Assembly (NCBI RefSeq): GCF_013426915.1
Contig: NZ_AP023179.1
Span: 2,108,001 to 2,172,000, forward strand
Length of the DNA stretch: 64,000 nt
Reading direction: 5' to 3'
Origin: Paraburkholderia sp. PGU19
GTDB taxonomy: Bacteria > Pseudomonadota > Gammaproteobacteria > Burkholderiales > Burkholderiaceae
A model generated the notes under the pieces. The model was not told the DNA's origin, ran no database searches, and saw only the letters and a program-made list of their open reading frames with translations. Shown here one piece after another: positions 18,559 through 29,266 of this stretch; position 1 is the stretch's first letter; each line of letters opens with the position of its first letter. The translations under genes and the position numbers were made by a program.

Positions 18559-19452
18559 ATGCAAAACAATCTGAAATGTCTGAAGCGGCGCGATTTCCTG
18601 CGCCTTGCGGCCGTCGGCGGTGCAGCATTCGCGTCGGCGTTGCCCGGTTTCTCGTATGGACGCGACGACGATTTCTACTTCGTCCAGTTGTCGGATGCTC
18701 ATTGGGGCTTCGAAGGCCCCGGCGTGAATCCCGATTCGAAAGGCACGCTTCCGAAGGCGATTGCCGCCGTCAACGCGCTGCCGTCGCCGCCCGATTTCGT
18801 GATCTTCACGGGCGACCTGACGCACACCACCGACGACACCGCGCTGCGCCACGAACGCATGCGTCAGTTTCAGGAAATCATCGCGCAATTGAAGGTGAAG
18901 CCGCTTTACCTGATGCCGGGCGAGCACGACGCGAGCCTCGACGCGGGCGCGGCGTACAAGGAGCACTTCGGGCAGACGCACTACACGTTCGACCACAAGG
19001 GCGTGCACTTCATCGCGATCGACAACGTGTCGGACCCGGCGGGCCGCGTCGGCGAGCAGCAGATCGCGTGGCTTGCAGCCGACATCGACAAGCAGCCGCA
19101 GGACGCGCGCATCGTCGTCTTCACGCACCGGCCACTGTTCGATCTCGCGCCGCAATGGGACTGGGCGACGCGCGACGGCGCGCAGGTGATCGACGTGTTG
19201 AGCCGGCGCAAGAACGTGACCGTGTTTTATGGGCACATCCATCAGGAACATCACATGGTGACAGGCAACATTGCGCACCATGCGGCGCGCTCGCTGATGT
19301 TTCCGCTGCCGGTTGCGATGTCGCAGGCCAAGAGGCTGCCGATACCGTGGGACGCGTCCGCGCCGTATCGCGGGCTGGGCTGGCGGCAGGTGCAGGTCGC
19401 GAGGCCCTCGGGCGCGCTTGCGCTCGATGAAATGCCGATCAAGACGTCATAA
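18559..19452 (+). CDS. Tat-exported metallophosphoesterase
   Basis: A 297-residue protein starting at 18559 behind GAGGAGAATC. The signal peptide has the twin-arginine motif KRRDFLRLA followed by a hydrophobic stretch and a cut site near GFSYGRD. Calcineurin-type metal ligands are visible as LSDAHWG, FTGDLTH, PGEHD, FTHRP and GHIHQEH. The usual GNHE/D motif reads GEHD, so the active-site Asn is Glu. The gene is the first of a + strand pair with a cupredoxin gene 13 bp downstream and probably under the divergent ECF sigma factor. Its substrate cannot be told. Confidence 0.88.
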   Translation: MQNNLKCLKRRDFLRLAAVGGAAFASALPGFSYGRDDDFYFVQLSDAHWGFEGPGVNPDSKGTLPKAIAAVNALPSPPDFVIFTGDLTHTTDDTALRHERMRQFQEIIAQLKVKPLYLMPGEHDASLDAGAAYKEHFGQTHYTFDHKGVHFIAIDNVSDPAGRVGEQQIAWLAADIDKQPQDARIVVFTHRPLFDLAPQWDWATRDGAQVIDVLSRRKNVTVFYGHIHQEHHMVTGNIAHHAARSLMFPLPVAMSQAKRLPIPWDASAPYRGLGWRQVQVARPSGALALDEMPIKTS

Positions 19453-19465
19453 CGGGGAGACCACC

Positions 19466-19842
19466 ATGCAGACTTTTGCCGTCGACAGGAAGCGACGCCG
19501 TCTTTTCACGCTTGCCACGATGGGCGCGGTGATGGCCGTCGCGGGCCATTTCGACGCGCGCGCTGCCGAGCCTCGTGTCATCAAGGTTAGTGCGCGCAGG
19601 TTCGTGTTCACGCCGAATCAGATCAAGCTCGCGCCGCATGAGAATGTTGTGTTTGAGTTGACCGCGCTGGATACGGTTATGGGTTCTCTATTCCGCAGTT
19701 CAACGTGCGGGCGGATGTGCCGCCGGGGGCTGTGGTGCGCGTGCCGGCGCAGGCTGGCGCGGCTGGGACTGTTGACTTTTTGTGCGATATTTTTTGTGGG
19801 TCGGGGCATGAGACGATGAATGGGACGATCGTGGTTGGGTAG
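19466..19842 (+). pseudogene. Periplasmic cupredoxin (CuA-like site), frame broken by one missing base near 19682-19685
   Basis: The start at 19466 follows GGGGAGACC. The N-terminus has a Tat-like signal (RKRRRLFTLAT) and the domain then runs as RFVFTPNQIKLAPHENVVFEL. After LDTVMG the frame is lost. Adding one base restores FSIPQFNVRADVPPGAVVRV and the copper motif FLCDIFCGSGHETM, ending at the TAG at 19840-19842, for 125 residues. The CxxxCxxxHxxM spacing is that of the CuA site of cytochrome oxidase subunit II. As given, the product would lack all copper ligands. It may be a true mutation or a sequence error. Confidence 0.85.
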
Positions 19843-19877
19843 GGGTTGGGGTCTTGGTTTGCAGGTGGTTCGCCTGG

Positions 19878-20018
19878 GTTTGCGCTGGCATCCGCGTGAT
19901 GGTTTACCTGTGCGTGCGTCGCCCTTGCGCTGGCATTCGCGATTTGCCTTCGTGCTTTGTGCTTCGTGCGTCGCCGTTCGGTGTTTTGGCGTTTGCGCTG
20001 GCATCCGCGATGCCAGCG
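19878..20018. repeat. REP-like repeat cluster between convergent genes
   Basis: The word TTGCGCTGGCATCCGCG occurs at about 19880, as a one-base variant (GGCATTCGCG) at about 19926, and again at about 19994. The second copy continues into GATTTGCCTTCGTGCTT. The third is a palindrome, CGCTGGCAT-CCGCG-ATGCCAGCG. The same words recur at 25164-25248. The stretch 19843-20115 holds no gene. Confidence 0.75.
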
Positions 20019-20115
20019 AAGAGGCAAAAACACCGACCAACGACCCCCGCGCCACAAACGTCCCTACCGCAAAAAAAACCAAAACCCTCCCGCCGCAAGG
20101 CAAAAAAAACCCACA

Positions 20116-21027
20116 TCACCCCGCATTGACCCAGTAATCAGGCCGCGCATAAACCTCTTTCAGATAATCAATGAAATACCGCACTTTGGCAGGCACATAC
20201 CGCTGCTGCGGATAAACAGCAAGAATGTCGTAATCAGGCAGCGCATATTCATCGAGCACGGTCTCGAGCTCACCCCTTGCGAGTTGCTGATCGATCTCCC
20301 ACGTCGAGCGCCAGCCCAGCCCAAGCCCTTCAGACACCCAGCGGTGCAGCAACTCGCCATCATTGCAATCGAGCGTGCCGCCGACACGCACCGTCGTCAG
20401 CTTGCCATTGCGCCGGAAATACCAGCCACGGTTCTGCCCGCCTTGCAGATTGAACGCGAGACAGTTGTGCGCCGGCAGATCCTCGAGTGTCTTCGGCTTG
20501 CCATGCTTACGAAAATATTCAGGCGTCCCGCACACGACGCGCCGGTTCGTCGCCAGCTTGACGGCCACAAAGTTCGGATCGACCGCGCCACCGATACGAA
20601 TCGACAGGTCGTAACCCTCGCGCACCAGATCGACGACGCGGTCGGTCAGATTGAACGAAACCTGTAATTCGGGCTTGTCCTTCAGAAATTCGGGCGCGAG
20701 CGGCGCAACATGCTTACGCCCGAACGCGGCCGGCGCCGACACGATCAGATGCCCGTTGACCGAGCGCCGCCCCGCCATCAACTCGTTTTCCGCCTGGTCC
20801 CACTCGCTGAGCAAGCCACGGCAGCGCTCGAGAAACGCCGCGCCCTCTTCGCTGACCACCAGCCGGCGTGTCGAACGGTACATCAGCTTGACGCCAAGGC
20901 GCTTTTCGAGCGCGTCGATCCGGCGCCCGAGAATCACGGGCGACACGCCCTCTTCCAGCGCCGCCGACGCAAGGCTGCCCGCGTCGGCAACGCGAACGAA
21001 CGTTTCGATTTGTTTGAAGCGGTCCAT
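20116..21027 (-). CDS. LysR-type transcriptional regulator, divergent from gcl
   Basis: A 303-residue LysR protein. The N-terminal helix-turn-helix is FVRVADAGSLASAALEEGVSPVILGRRIDALE in pattern, and the C-terminal substrate-binding domain follows. The start at 21027 has GGAGA eight bases upstream; the open frame runs further only into the gcl leader. It faces gcl across 180 bp, so it probably controls the glyoxylate genes gcl-hyi-glxR. The effector is not known. Confidence 0.92.
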   Translation of the reverse strand: MDRFKQIETFVRVADAGSLASAALEEGVSPVILGRRIDALEKRLGVKLMYRSTRRLVVSEEGAAFLERCRGLLSEWDQAENELMAGRRSVNGHLIVSAPAAFGRKHVAPLAPEFLKDKPELQVSFNLTDRVVDLVREGYDLSIRIGGAVDPNFVAVKLATNRRVVCGTPEYFRKHGKPKTLEDLPAHNCLAFNLQGGQNRGWYFRRNGKLTTVRVGGTLDCNDGELLHRWVSEGLGLGWRSTWEIDQQLARGELETVLDEYALPDYDILAVYPQQRYVPAKVRYFIDYLKEVYARPDYWVNAG

Positions 21028-21208
21028 CTTTGTCTCCACAAGCCCGTGGCGCGGGCGTCTCCCGTCTTCGCACGCCGTAGCGCGCGCCGGCAGCATTCCA
21101 TACTTTTTGTTTTGGAATAAGCGACCATGAATGATCTTATCAAACCTTTGATGCAGTCTTAAAGTGTGCCTAACACCCATCCGCTTTACAGACTTCCAGG
21201 AGACATTC

Positions 21209-22984
<1,776 letters not shown>

Positions 22985-23081
22985 TTGCCGTACCCGCCTC
23001 ATCCGGGCGGACGCGTTTCCAGTGAAACGCATCCGCCCGCGCCGTGCTGTTCAATTTGACCGACCAGAGAGAAAAAGCAAC

Positions 23082-23882
23082 ATGCCGAAATTTGCCGCGA
23101 ATCTCACGATGCTGTTCAACGAACTTCCGTTTCTCGACCGCTTTGCAGCGGCCGCCGACGCGGGCTTCGACGCCGTCGAATTTCTGTTTCCCTACCCGTA
23201 TCAGATCGCCGAGTTGTCCGAGCGGCTCACGCAGAACAAGCTGAAGCTCGTGCTGCACAACCTGCCCGCTGGCAACTGGGAAGCGGGTGAACGCGGGATT
23301 GCTTCGCTGCCGGATCGCGTCGGCGAGTTTCAGGAAGGCGTGGGCCGCGCGATCGAATACGCGAAGGCGTTGAAGGTTCCGCAACTGAACTGCCTCGTCG
23401 GCATTCCGAAGGGCGTCGATGCCGACAAGGCTCGCGCGACGATCGTCGATAACCTGCGCTTTGCCGCTGCCGCGCTGAAGAACGAAGGCATCCGGCTGCT
23501 CGTCGAGCCGTGCAACTCGTACGACATTCCGGGCTTCGCGTTGAATCGCTCGTCGGAAGGACTCGACGTGATTCAGGCGGTCGGCTCCGACAATCTGTTC
23601 CTGCAATACGACATCTATCACATGCAACGGATGGAAGGCGAACTCGCCGCGACGATCAAGAAGAACTTCGCGCAGATCGCTCACATCCAGCTCGCCGACA
23701 ACCCGGGCCGCAACGAACCGGGCACGGGCGAAATCAACTATCCGTTCCTGTTCGATCTGCTCGATTCGCTCGGCTATCAGGGCTACATCGGCTGCGAGTA
23801 CAAGCCGCGCACGACGACGGCGGAAGGTCTCGGCTGGCTGGAGAGCGTCGCGGGCGTGAAGCGCGCTCATGCCTCCGCCTGA
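23082..23882 (+). CDS. hyi: Hydroxypyruvate isomerase
   Basis: A 266-residue TIM-barrel protein of the Hyi/IolE-like AP endonuclease 2 family. Characteristic stretches are MLFNELPFLDRFAAAADAGF at the N-terminus, LLVEPCNSYDIPGF with a metal-binding Glu, and IGCEYKPR near the end. It interconverts hydroxypyruvate and tartronate semialdehyde. The ATG at 23082 is chosen because the conserved N-terminus begins there. It lies 97 bp after gcl and 67 bp before glxR. Confidence 0.94.
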   Translation: MPKFAANLTMLFNELPFLDRFAAAADAGFDAVEFLFPYPYQIAELSERLTQNKLKLVLHNLPAGNWEAGERGIASLPDRVGEFQEGVGRAIEYAKALKVPQLNCLVGIPKGVDADKARATIVDNLRFAAAALKNEGIRLLVEPCNSYDIPGFALNRSSEGLDVIQAVGSDNLFLQYDIYHMQRMEGELAATIKKNFAQIAHIQLADNPGRNEPGTGEINYPFLFDLLDSLGYQGYIGCEYKPRTTTAEGLGWLESVAGVKRAHASA

Positions 23883-23949
23883 TATCGGCGCCTGATTGCA
23901 ACGCGTCACACGAGCACATTTCGAACCTTATTTACTGGAGACTCATTCA

Positions 23950-24858
23950 ATGGCAAAGATCGGTTTCATCGGCCTCGGCATCATGGGCGCGCACATGGCG
24001 CGCAATCTCATCAAGGGCGGCCATACGCTGTTCGTCAATGGCGCGTACCCGGTGCCGGAAGATCTCGCCAAAACGACCACGTCGGTCGCTGATTCGACGG
24101 CTGTTGCACAGGCGGCCGACATCGTCGTGATCATGGTCCCCGATACGCCCGACGTCGCGAACGTGCTGTTCGCCGATGACGGCGTGGCGAAGGGCCTGAC
24201 GAAGGGCAAGCTCGTGATCGACATGAGCTCGATCTCGCCGCTCGACACACAGGCGTTCGCGAAGAAGATCAACGAACTGGGTTGCGACTACCTCGACGCA
24301 CCCGTCTCCGGTGGCGAAATCGGCGCACGCGATGCGACGCTGACGATCATGGTCGGCGGCCCGCAAAAGTCGTTCGATCTGGCCAAGCCGCTGTTCGACC
24401 TGATGGGCAAGAACATCTCGCTGATCGGCGACAACGGCGCGGGACAGACCTGCAAGGTGGCGAACCAGATCATCGTCGCGCTGAACATCGAAGCCGTCGC
24501 GGAAGCGCTGTTGTTTGCGGCGCGTTCGGGCGCCGATCCGGAGCGTGTGCGCAAGGCGCTGATGGGTGGCTTCGCGTCGTCGCGCATTCTCGAAGTGCAC
24601 GGCGAGCGCATGACGAAGCGTACGTTCAATCCTGGCTTCCGCATCGAACTGCACCAGAAGGATCTGAACCTCGCACTCGATGGCGCTCGCAAGCTTGGTA
24701 TCGCGTTGCCGCATACGGCCAGTGCCCAGCAACTGTTCAGCGTGTGCGCGGCGAACGGCGGCAAGGCATGGGATCACTCGGCGATGGTTCGCGCGCTCGA
24801 AATCATGGCGAATTTTGAAGTCGCGCAGGCGCCTGCTGCTGATCAGAAAGCGGCTTGA
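23950..24858 (+). CDS. glxR: Tartronate semialdehyde reductase (2-hydroxy-3-oxopropionate reductase)
   Basis: A 302-residue beta-hydroxyacid dehydrogenase. The NAD-binding GFIGLGIMG motif is at residues 4-12; DAPVSGGEIGA and the catalytic Lys region CKVANQI follow. It reduces tartronate semialdehyde to glycerate, completing the glyoxylate to glycerate route with Gcl. The start follows TACTGGAGAC. It is the last gene of the set and is followed by a 440-bp repeat-bearing gap. Confidence 0.95.
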   Translation: MAKIGFIGLGIMGAHMARNLIKGGHTLFVNGAYPVPEDLAKTTTSVADSTAVAQAADIVVIMVPDTPDVANVLFADDGVAKGLTKGKLVIDMSSISPLDTQAFAKKINELGCDYLDAPVSGGEIGARDATLTIMVGGPQKSFDLAKPLFDLMGKNISLIGDNGAGQTCKVANQIIVALNIEAVAEALLFAARSGADPERVRKALMGGFASSRILEVHGERMTKRTFNPGFRIELHQKDLNLALDGARKLGIALPHTASAQQLFSVCAANGGKAWDHSAMVRALEIMANFEVAQAPAADQKAA

Positions 24859-25297
24859 GCGAGCCTGTGACGCTTTAATGCAATGACGGCTGCCGTGTAC
24901 TGATCACGGTGGCGCACAAGTGGGGCGCCTGGTCCGGCGCGCGGCACGCATCGGATTGGGCAAATCATGTCGCTCTGGGCTGAGAGCGGCAAGTGGGGTC
25001 CGCAGCGGCACCCGGCGATGCCGGGGAAGCCTTGGTCGGTCAGACGTCATCGTCGGGTGTCCTGCTGTGGTTTGGTTTTCTGGTTTTTTGTCTGCGACGC
25101 TGGTGGGGGCTTTGCTTTTGCTTTTTCGCTGGCGGCGTTGATGTTGTGTGACTGGCTTTGCGATGGCATCCGCGATTTGCCTTCGTGCTTCAGGCGTTGC
25201 CCCTGTGCGGGGCGGCACCTGAAGCACGAAGGCATGGCGCGGATGCCAGCACAAAAACCGGCACACCCCACCAGCACGTCGAAGACAAAAAGAACCC
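24859..25297. other. Gene-free stretch with a large REP-like palindrome
   Basis: No convincing gene is seen. The left third is unremarkable GC-rich DNA, the middle is T/G-rich, and the right half holds the palindrome described at 25164-25248. It separates the convergent genes glxR and the cytochrome c gene. Confidence 0.7.
25164..25248. repeat. REP-like palindrome with arms of about 40 bases
   Basis: Left arm TGGCATCCGCGATTTGCCTT continuing CGTGCTTCAGG and GCCCC; five-base loop TGTGC; right arm GGGGC, then CCTGAAGCACGAAGGCAT, then GGCGCGGATGCCA. The arms are imperfect copies. They share their outer words with the cluster at 19878-20018. Confidence 0.85.
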
Positions 25298-25609
25298 TCA
25301 CCGAACCCCATGATAAAAAGCCGCCAGATTGGCAATATCATCATCAGACAACGGCTTCACGACCAGCGACATCATCTCATTCTGCCGCGCTCCCGACTTG
25401 AAGTCCTTGAGCGCCTTAATCAGATAGTCCTCATTCTGCCCCGCCAGATTCGGCGCTTCAGGAATCCTGGCAATGCCATCCATCCCATGACACGCCTGGC
25501 ACTGCACAGCCTTGGCACGCCCCTTGGCAACATCGGCTGCATTCGCCGCGCAGGCGAACCCTGCAACAACGACCGCAACCGCTACCGGCAACAAAAAAAA
25601 GCGCTTCAT
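25298..25609 (-). CDS. Small periplasmic class I cytochrome c
   Basis: A 103-residue protein with a cleavable signal (VAVAVVVAGFACAANAA), a single haem motif CQACH and a C-terminal methionine region (NEMMSLV) that can supply the axial ligand. The start overlaps the stop of the sorbosone-type dehydrogenase by an ATGA at 25606-25609, so it is probably the electron acceptor of that enzyme (inference from coupling). Confidence 0.92.
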   Translation of the reverse strand: MKRFFLLPVAVAVVVAGFACAANAADVAKGRAKAVQCQACHGMDGIARIPEAPNLAGQNEDYLIKALKDFKSGARQNEMMSLVVKPLSDDDIANLAAFYHGVR

Positions 25610-26868
25610 TTCGCGTACGAAATCCGATAAATCGCGCCAGCGTAATCATCCGACACGAGCAACGACCCGTCCTGCAACTGCTGCACATCGACAGGACGTC
25701 CCATGTACTCACCGTTCGGCGTCAACCAGCCCTCCGCGAAAACCTCGGTCTCCCCGACCGAGCCATCATCCTTGACAGGCGTGAACATGATGCGCGCACC
25801 AATCGGCTTCGTGCGATTCCACGACCCATGCTCCGCATCAAAGATGCCCCCCTGATACTTCTCCGGAAACATCTTGCCCGTATAGAACGACATGCCAAGA
25901 TCCGCCGCGTGCGCAGCGTATTCGACCACCGGGAACACCACGCCCGCAGGCGGCGTCTGGTCCTTGTATTCCTCAGTGCGCACATGACCGCCGCCATACC
26001 ATGGGAACCCGAAGTTCGCGCCCGCCTTCGTCGCGTGATTCAGTTCGCCGGGCGGGATGTCATCGCCCATGCCGTCCACCTGGTTGTCGGTGAACCACAG
26101 CGACTTGTCCTTCGGATTGAAATCGAGGCCCACCGAGTTACGCACCCCATGGGCATACACTTCGCGATTCTTGCCGTTCTGGTCGAGGCGGATGATGCCC
26201 GCGAGTCCGTTCCTGTCGAGCTCGGCGAGCTTGTCCTTGGGCGGCACGTTCCACGGCTGGCCGAGCGCGATGTACAGCTTCTTGTCAGGCCCAACGCGAC
26301 AATAACGCGCGCCATGATTGAAGCTTTCGAACTGCGGCGGAATCAGCTTACCCTGCGGCACGACCACCGCGGCGGCCACGTCCGGGCCGCCCTCGCCGAA
26401 GAACTGCGCGGCGGGGAACGCCAGCACGCGGTTCTGCTCGACGATGTACAACACGCCATCCGGCGAGAAGCACACGCCGTTGGGCACCTTGAACGTAACG
26501 GAACTCGCGAACTGCACGACGTCGTCCGCGACGCGCCGCTTGGTCCGGTCCGTCACCTGCCACACGCGATCCTTGCGCGTGCCGACGAACACCACGCCCG
26601 TCGACGGCTCGATCGTCATCGCGCGCGCCTCGGGGACGATCGCATACAGGTCGATCTTGAAGCCGGGCGGCAGCTTGATCGCCTTCAGGTTCTCGCGCAG
26701 CGCGTCGGCGCGCGCGCCCGTCTGCGGCACCGTTTCGGCTGGTTTCGTGTTGCCCGTGGTCTTGAAGTTCGACAGCGTCTGCACGTTGTCCTGCGCGGCG
26801 TAAGCGGCAGGCAGGATCGCGAATGCTGCGCCGATGGCGAGCGGCAAGAGCTTCAGGGATGCGTTCAT
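25606..26868 (-). CDS. Periplasmic PQQ-type sugar/sorbosone dehydrogenase
   Basis: A 420-residue beta-propeller protein of the L-sorbosone dehydrogenase / PQQ-dependent sugar dehydrogenase group. The start at 26868 (GGAGAC upstream) gives a signal peptide cut near AAYAAQ. Typical stretches are GVCFSPDGVLYIVEQNRV, YAHGVRNSVGLDFNP and EHGSWNRTKPIG. It probably oxidises an aldose-type compound in the periplasm and passes electrons to the coupled cytochrome c. The actual substrate is not shown by the sequence. Confidence 0.87.
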   Translation of the reverse strand: MNASLKLLPLAIGAAFAILPAAYAAQDNVQTLSNFKTTGNTKPAETVPQTGARADALRENLKAIKLPPGFKIDLYAIVPEARAMTIEPSTGVVFVGTRKDRVWQVTDRTKRRVADDVVQFASSVTFKVPNGVCFSPDGVLYIVEQNRVLAFPAAQFFGEGGPDVAAAVVVPQGKLIPPQFESFNHGARYCRVGPDKKLYIALGQPWNVPPKDKLAELDRNGLAGIIRLDQNGKNREVYAHGVRNSVGLDFNPKDKSLWFTDNQVDGMGDDIPPGELNHATKAGANFGFPWYGGGHVRTEEYKDQTPPAGVVFPVVEYAAHAADLGMSFYTGKMFPEKYQGGIFDAEHGSWNRTKPIGARIMFTPVKDDGSVGETEVFAEGWLTPNGEYMGRPVDVQQLQDGSLLVSDDYAGAIYRISYAK

Positions 26869-27155
26869 CGGAGTGTCTCCTGTCATTCTGATGCGGTTTG
26901 TTGAACCTGCAACGACGGATACTGGAAAGACATGAACGTAAAGGGTGCATCGTTTGATGACGCCGCAAGCCGTTGCACGTGCAACGGAACGCCGTGCATC
27001 GGGCTATTGACTGTTATAGACGATGTTCAGTCAAACGTCTGAACGAATGCCTGCCACGCGGCATCCGCGAAGCAGGCTTCCAGGCGAGGGAATGTGAGCG
27101 AGCGACGCGATATATCCGCGAGGAACCATCGCGTCGTCTTATGATGCAGAAGGAA

Positions 27156-28181
27156 TCAGTACGTATCGAAGACTTGCTGCAATGCAACCGGCGTCGTATG
27201 GCCAGCTGCAAGCGCGAGCATCAGCAGCACGCGTGCCTTGTATGGATTGAGCGCGCCTGCCGTGACGAAGCCGAGCGCATCGTCGGCGGCTGCACCATTG
27301 CGCATCACATGCCCCGAACCGACACGCGACGACCGCACGATCGCGACGCCCTTGCCCGCCGCTTCGGCGAGCGCCGTCTGCACAGTCGCGTGAATCGAGC
27401 CGTTGCCCGTGCCCGCGACAACCATGCCCTTCACGCCCGCTGAAACAAGCGCATCGACGGCCACGCGGGACACGCCCGCATAACTCGTCACCACTTCGAC
27501 CAACGGCCATGCCGCGCTGTTCGAATCGATCACGAACGGCGTCGCCGTCGTATGCGGCCGCACGACGCTGCGCTGAAACTCGACACGCCCGTCCTGCACC
27601 CAGCCGAGTGCACCGATTTCGGGCGACTGAAACGCATCGACGGCATACGTGCTGGTCTTTACGACGTCGCGTGCGCTGTGAATCCGGTTGTTGAACGCGA
27701 CCAGCACGCCCTGCCCGCGGGCCTTGGCGTTGCCCGCGACGATCACGGCGTTGAGCAGATTCAGCGGGCCATCGGCGGACAGCGCGGACGACGGCCGCAT
27801 CGCCGCCGTCAGCACGACGGGCTTGTCGCTCTTGACGGTCAGATGCAGCAGATAAGCGGTTTCTTCGAGCGTATCGGTGCCGTGCGTGACGACCACGCCG
27901 TCGACTTCATCGGAAGCCAGCAGCACGTTGATGCGCTGCGCGAGCGTGCTCCACAGCGCGAGCGCCATGTCCTTGCTGTCGACGCTCGCGACCTGTTCGG
28001 CCTGCACGTTAGCCACAGCAGCCAGCGACGGCACGGCGGCGAGCAACTGCCCGACGCCGACGACGCCCGCCTGATAGCCCGATGTATTGGTCGCGTCGGG
28101 CGCGGCGCCCGCGATTGTGCCGCCCGTTGCAAGCACGGCGATGCGCGGCAGCGCGCGCGATGCAGAAGTAGAGGTATTCAT
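27156..28181 (-). CDS. L-asparaginase
   Basis: A 341-residue asparaginase. The nucleophile threonine lies in LATGGTIAG, and the second threonine/aspartate pair is in THGTDTLEETA. The NNRIH and GTGNGS motifs also fit. It hydrolyses asparagine to aspartate and ammonia. No clear signal peptide is seen, although the family member most alike in length is the periplasmic type. The start at 28181 is taken because it begins just before the conserved region; the open frame extends 12 codons further. Confidence 0.92.
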   Translation of the reverse strand: MNTSTSASRALPRIAVLATGGTIAGAAPDATNTSGYQAGVVGVGQLLAAVPSLAAVANVQAEQVASVDSKDMALALWSTLAQRINVLLASDEVDGVVVTHGTDTLEETAYLLHLTVKSDKPVVLTAAMRPSSALSADGPLNLLNAVIVAGNAKARGQGVLVAFNNRIHSARDVVKTSTYAVDAFQSPEIGALGWVQDGRVEFQRSVVRPHTTATPFVIDSNSAAWPLVEVVTSYAGVSRVAVDALVSAGVKGMVVAGTGNGSIHATVQTALAEAAGKGVAIVRSSRVGSGHVMRNGAAADDALGFVTAGALNPYKARVLLMLALAAGHTTPVALQQVFDTY

Positions 28182-28267
28182 GGCGGCGATTGTAAGCGAT
28201 GCGCACGCCGCCGCCATCGATGAAAACGCGAGCCTCTACATGAAACTCGCGTGTAGAACACCCGCTA

Positions 28268-29194
28268 TCAGGCCGCTTCGCGCAACTGGCTCGCGATATC
28301 CGCTTCGTGCAGTTGCGGCGCGAACATCTCGATCAGCCGGTACGCATAGGCACGCAGGAACGCGCCCTTGCGCAAGCCGATGCGCGTCGTGCTCGCTTCG
28401 AACAGATGCTGCGTGTCGAGTGCGACGAGTTCGGTGTCGCGCTTCGGATCGAACGCCATCGCCGCGACGATGCCGATGCCCATGCCGAGTTCGACGTAGG
28501 TCTTGATCACGTCCGCGTCGATGGCCGTCAGCACCACGTCGGGCAGCGCGCCCACCTTCGCGAAGGCCTGGTCGATGTGCGAGCGGCCCGTGAAGTCCTG
28601 GTCGTACGTGACGATCGGGTATTCGGCGATCTCTTCCAGCGTGATGTTCTCGCGGCCCACCAGCGGATGCCCCTTCGGCACGACCACGACGTGATGCCAC
28701 GAGTAGCACGGGAACGTGACGATGTCGGGATAGCGGTCGAGCGCTTCCGTCGAGATGCCGATGTCGGCCTCGCCGTTGATGATCATCTGCGCGATCTGCT
28801 GCGGGTTGCCCTGGCGCAGCGCGAGATGCACCTTCGGAAAAACCGAAGTGAACTGGCGTACCACCTTCGGCAGCGCGTATCGCGCCTGCGTGTGCGTCGT
28901 CGCGACGACGAGGTGGCCGTTGTCCTGATCCGCATACTGGCGCGCGACGCGGCGCAGGTTCTCAGCGTCGAGCAGCATCCGCTCGATCAGCTGATGCACG
29001 GCCTTGCCCGGCTCCGTCAGACCCGTCAGACGCTTGCCGCGTCGAATGAAAATATCGACGCCCAGTTCGTCCTCGAGATCCTTGATCTGCTTCGAGACGC
29101 CCGACTGCGACGTATACAGCACGTTCGCGACTTCCGTCAGGTTCATGTTCTGCCGCACGGCTTCGCGCACGAAGCGCAACTGCTGGAAATTCAT
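28268..29194 (-). CDS. cysB: CysB-family LysR regulator of sulfur metabolism
   Basis: A 308-residue LysR protein with the CysB-type N-terminus MNFQQLRFVREAVRQNMNLT and the helix-turn-helix TEVANVLYTSQSGVSKQI. CysB-type proteins activate sulfate uptake genes and sense acetylserine or sulfur status. It lies directly after cysA on the same strand, so the regulator sits at the end of the sulfate cluster. SsuR-type paralogs are close relatives, but the position favours CysB. Confidence 0.9.
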   Translation of the reverse strand: MNFQQLRFVREAVRQNMNLTEVANVLYTSQSGVSKQIKDLEDELGVDIFIRRGKRLTGLTEPGKAVHQLIERMLLDAENLRRVARQYADQDNGHLVVATTHTQARYALPKVVRQFTSVFPKVHLALRQGNPQQIAQMIINGEADIGISTEALDRYPDIVTFPCYSWHHVVVVPKGHPLVGRENITLEEIAEYPIVTYDQDFTGRSHIDQAFAKVGALPDVVLTAIDADVIKTYVELGMGIGIVAAMAFDPKRDTELVALDTQHLFEASTTRIGLRKGAFLRAYAYRLIEMFAPQLHEADIASQLREAA

Positions 29195-29266
29195 ATCGAT
29201 GTCTCCGGTTCGGCCAGAGTAGGTTTGTTGTTCAATGTCTGGGTTGAAATGCGCTCAGTGCGCCGT

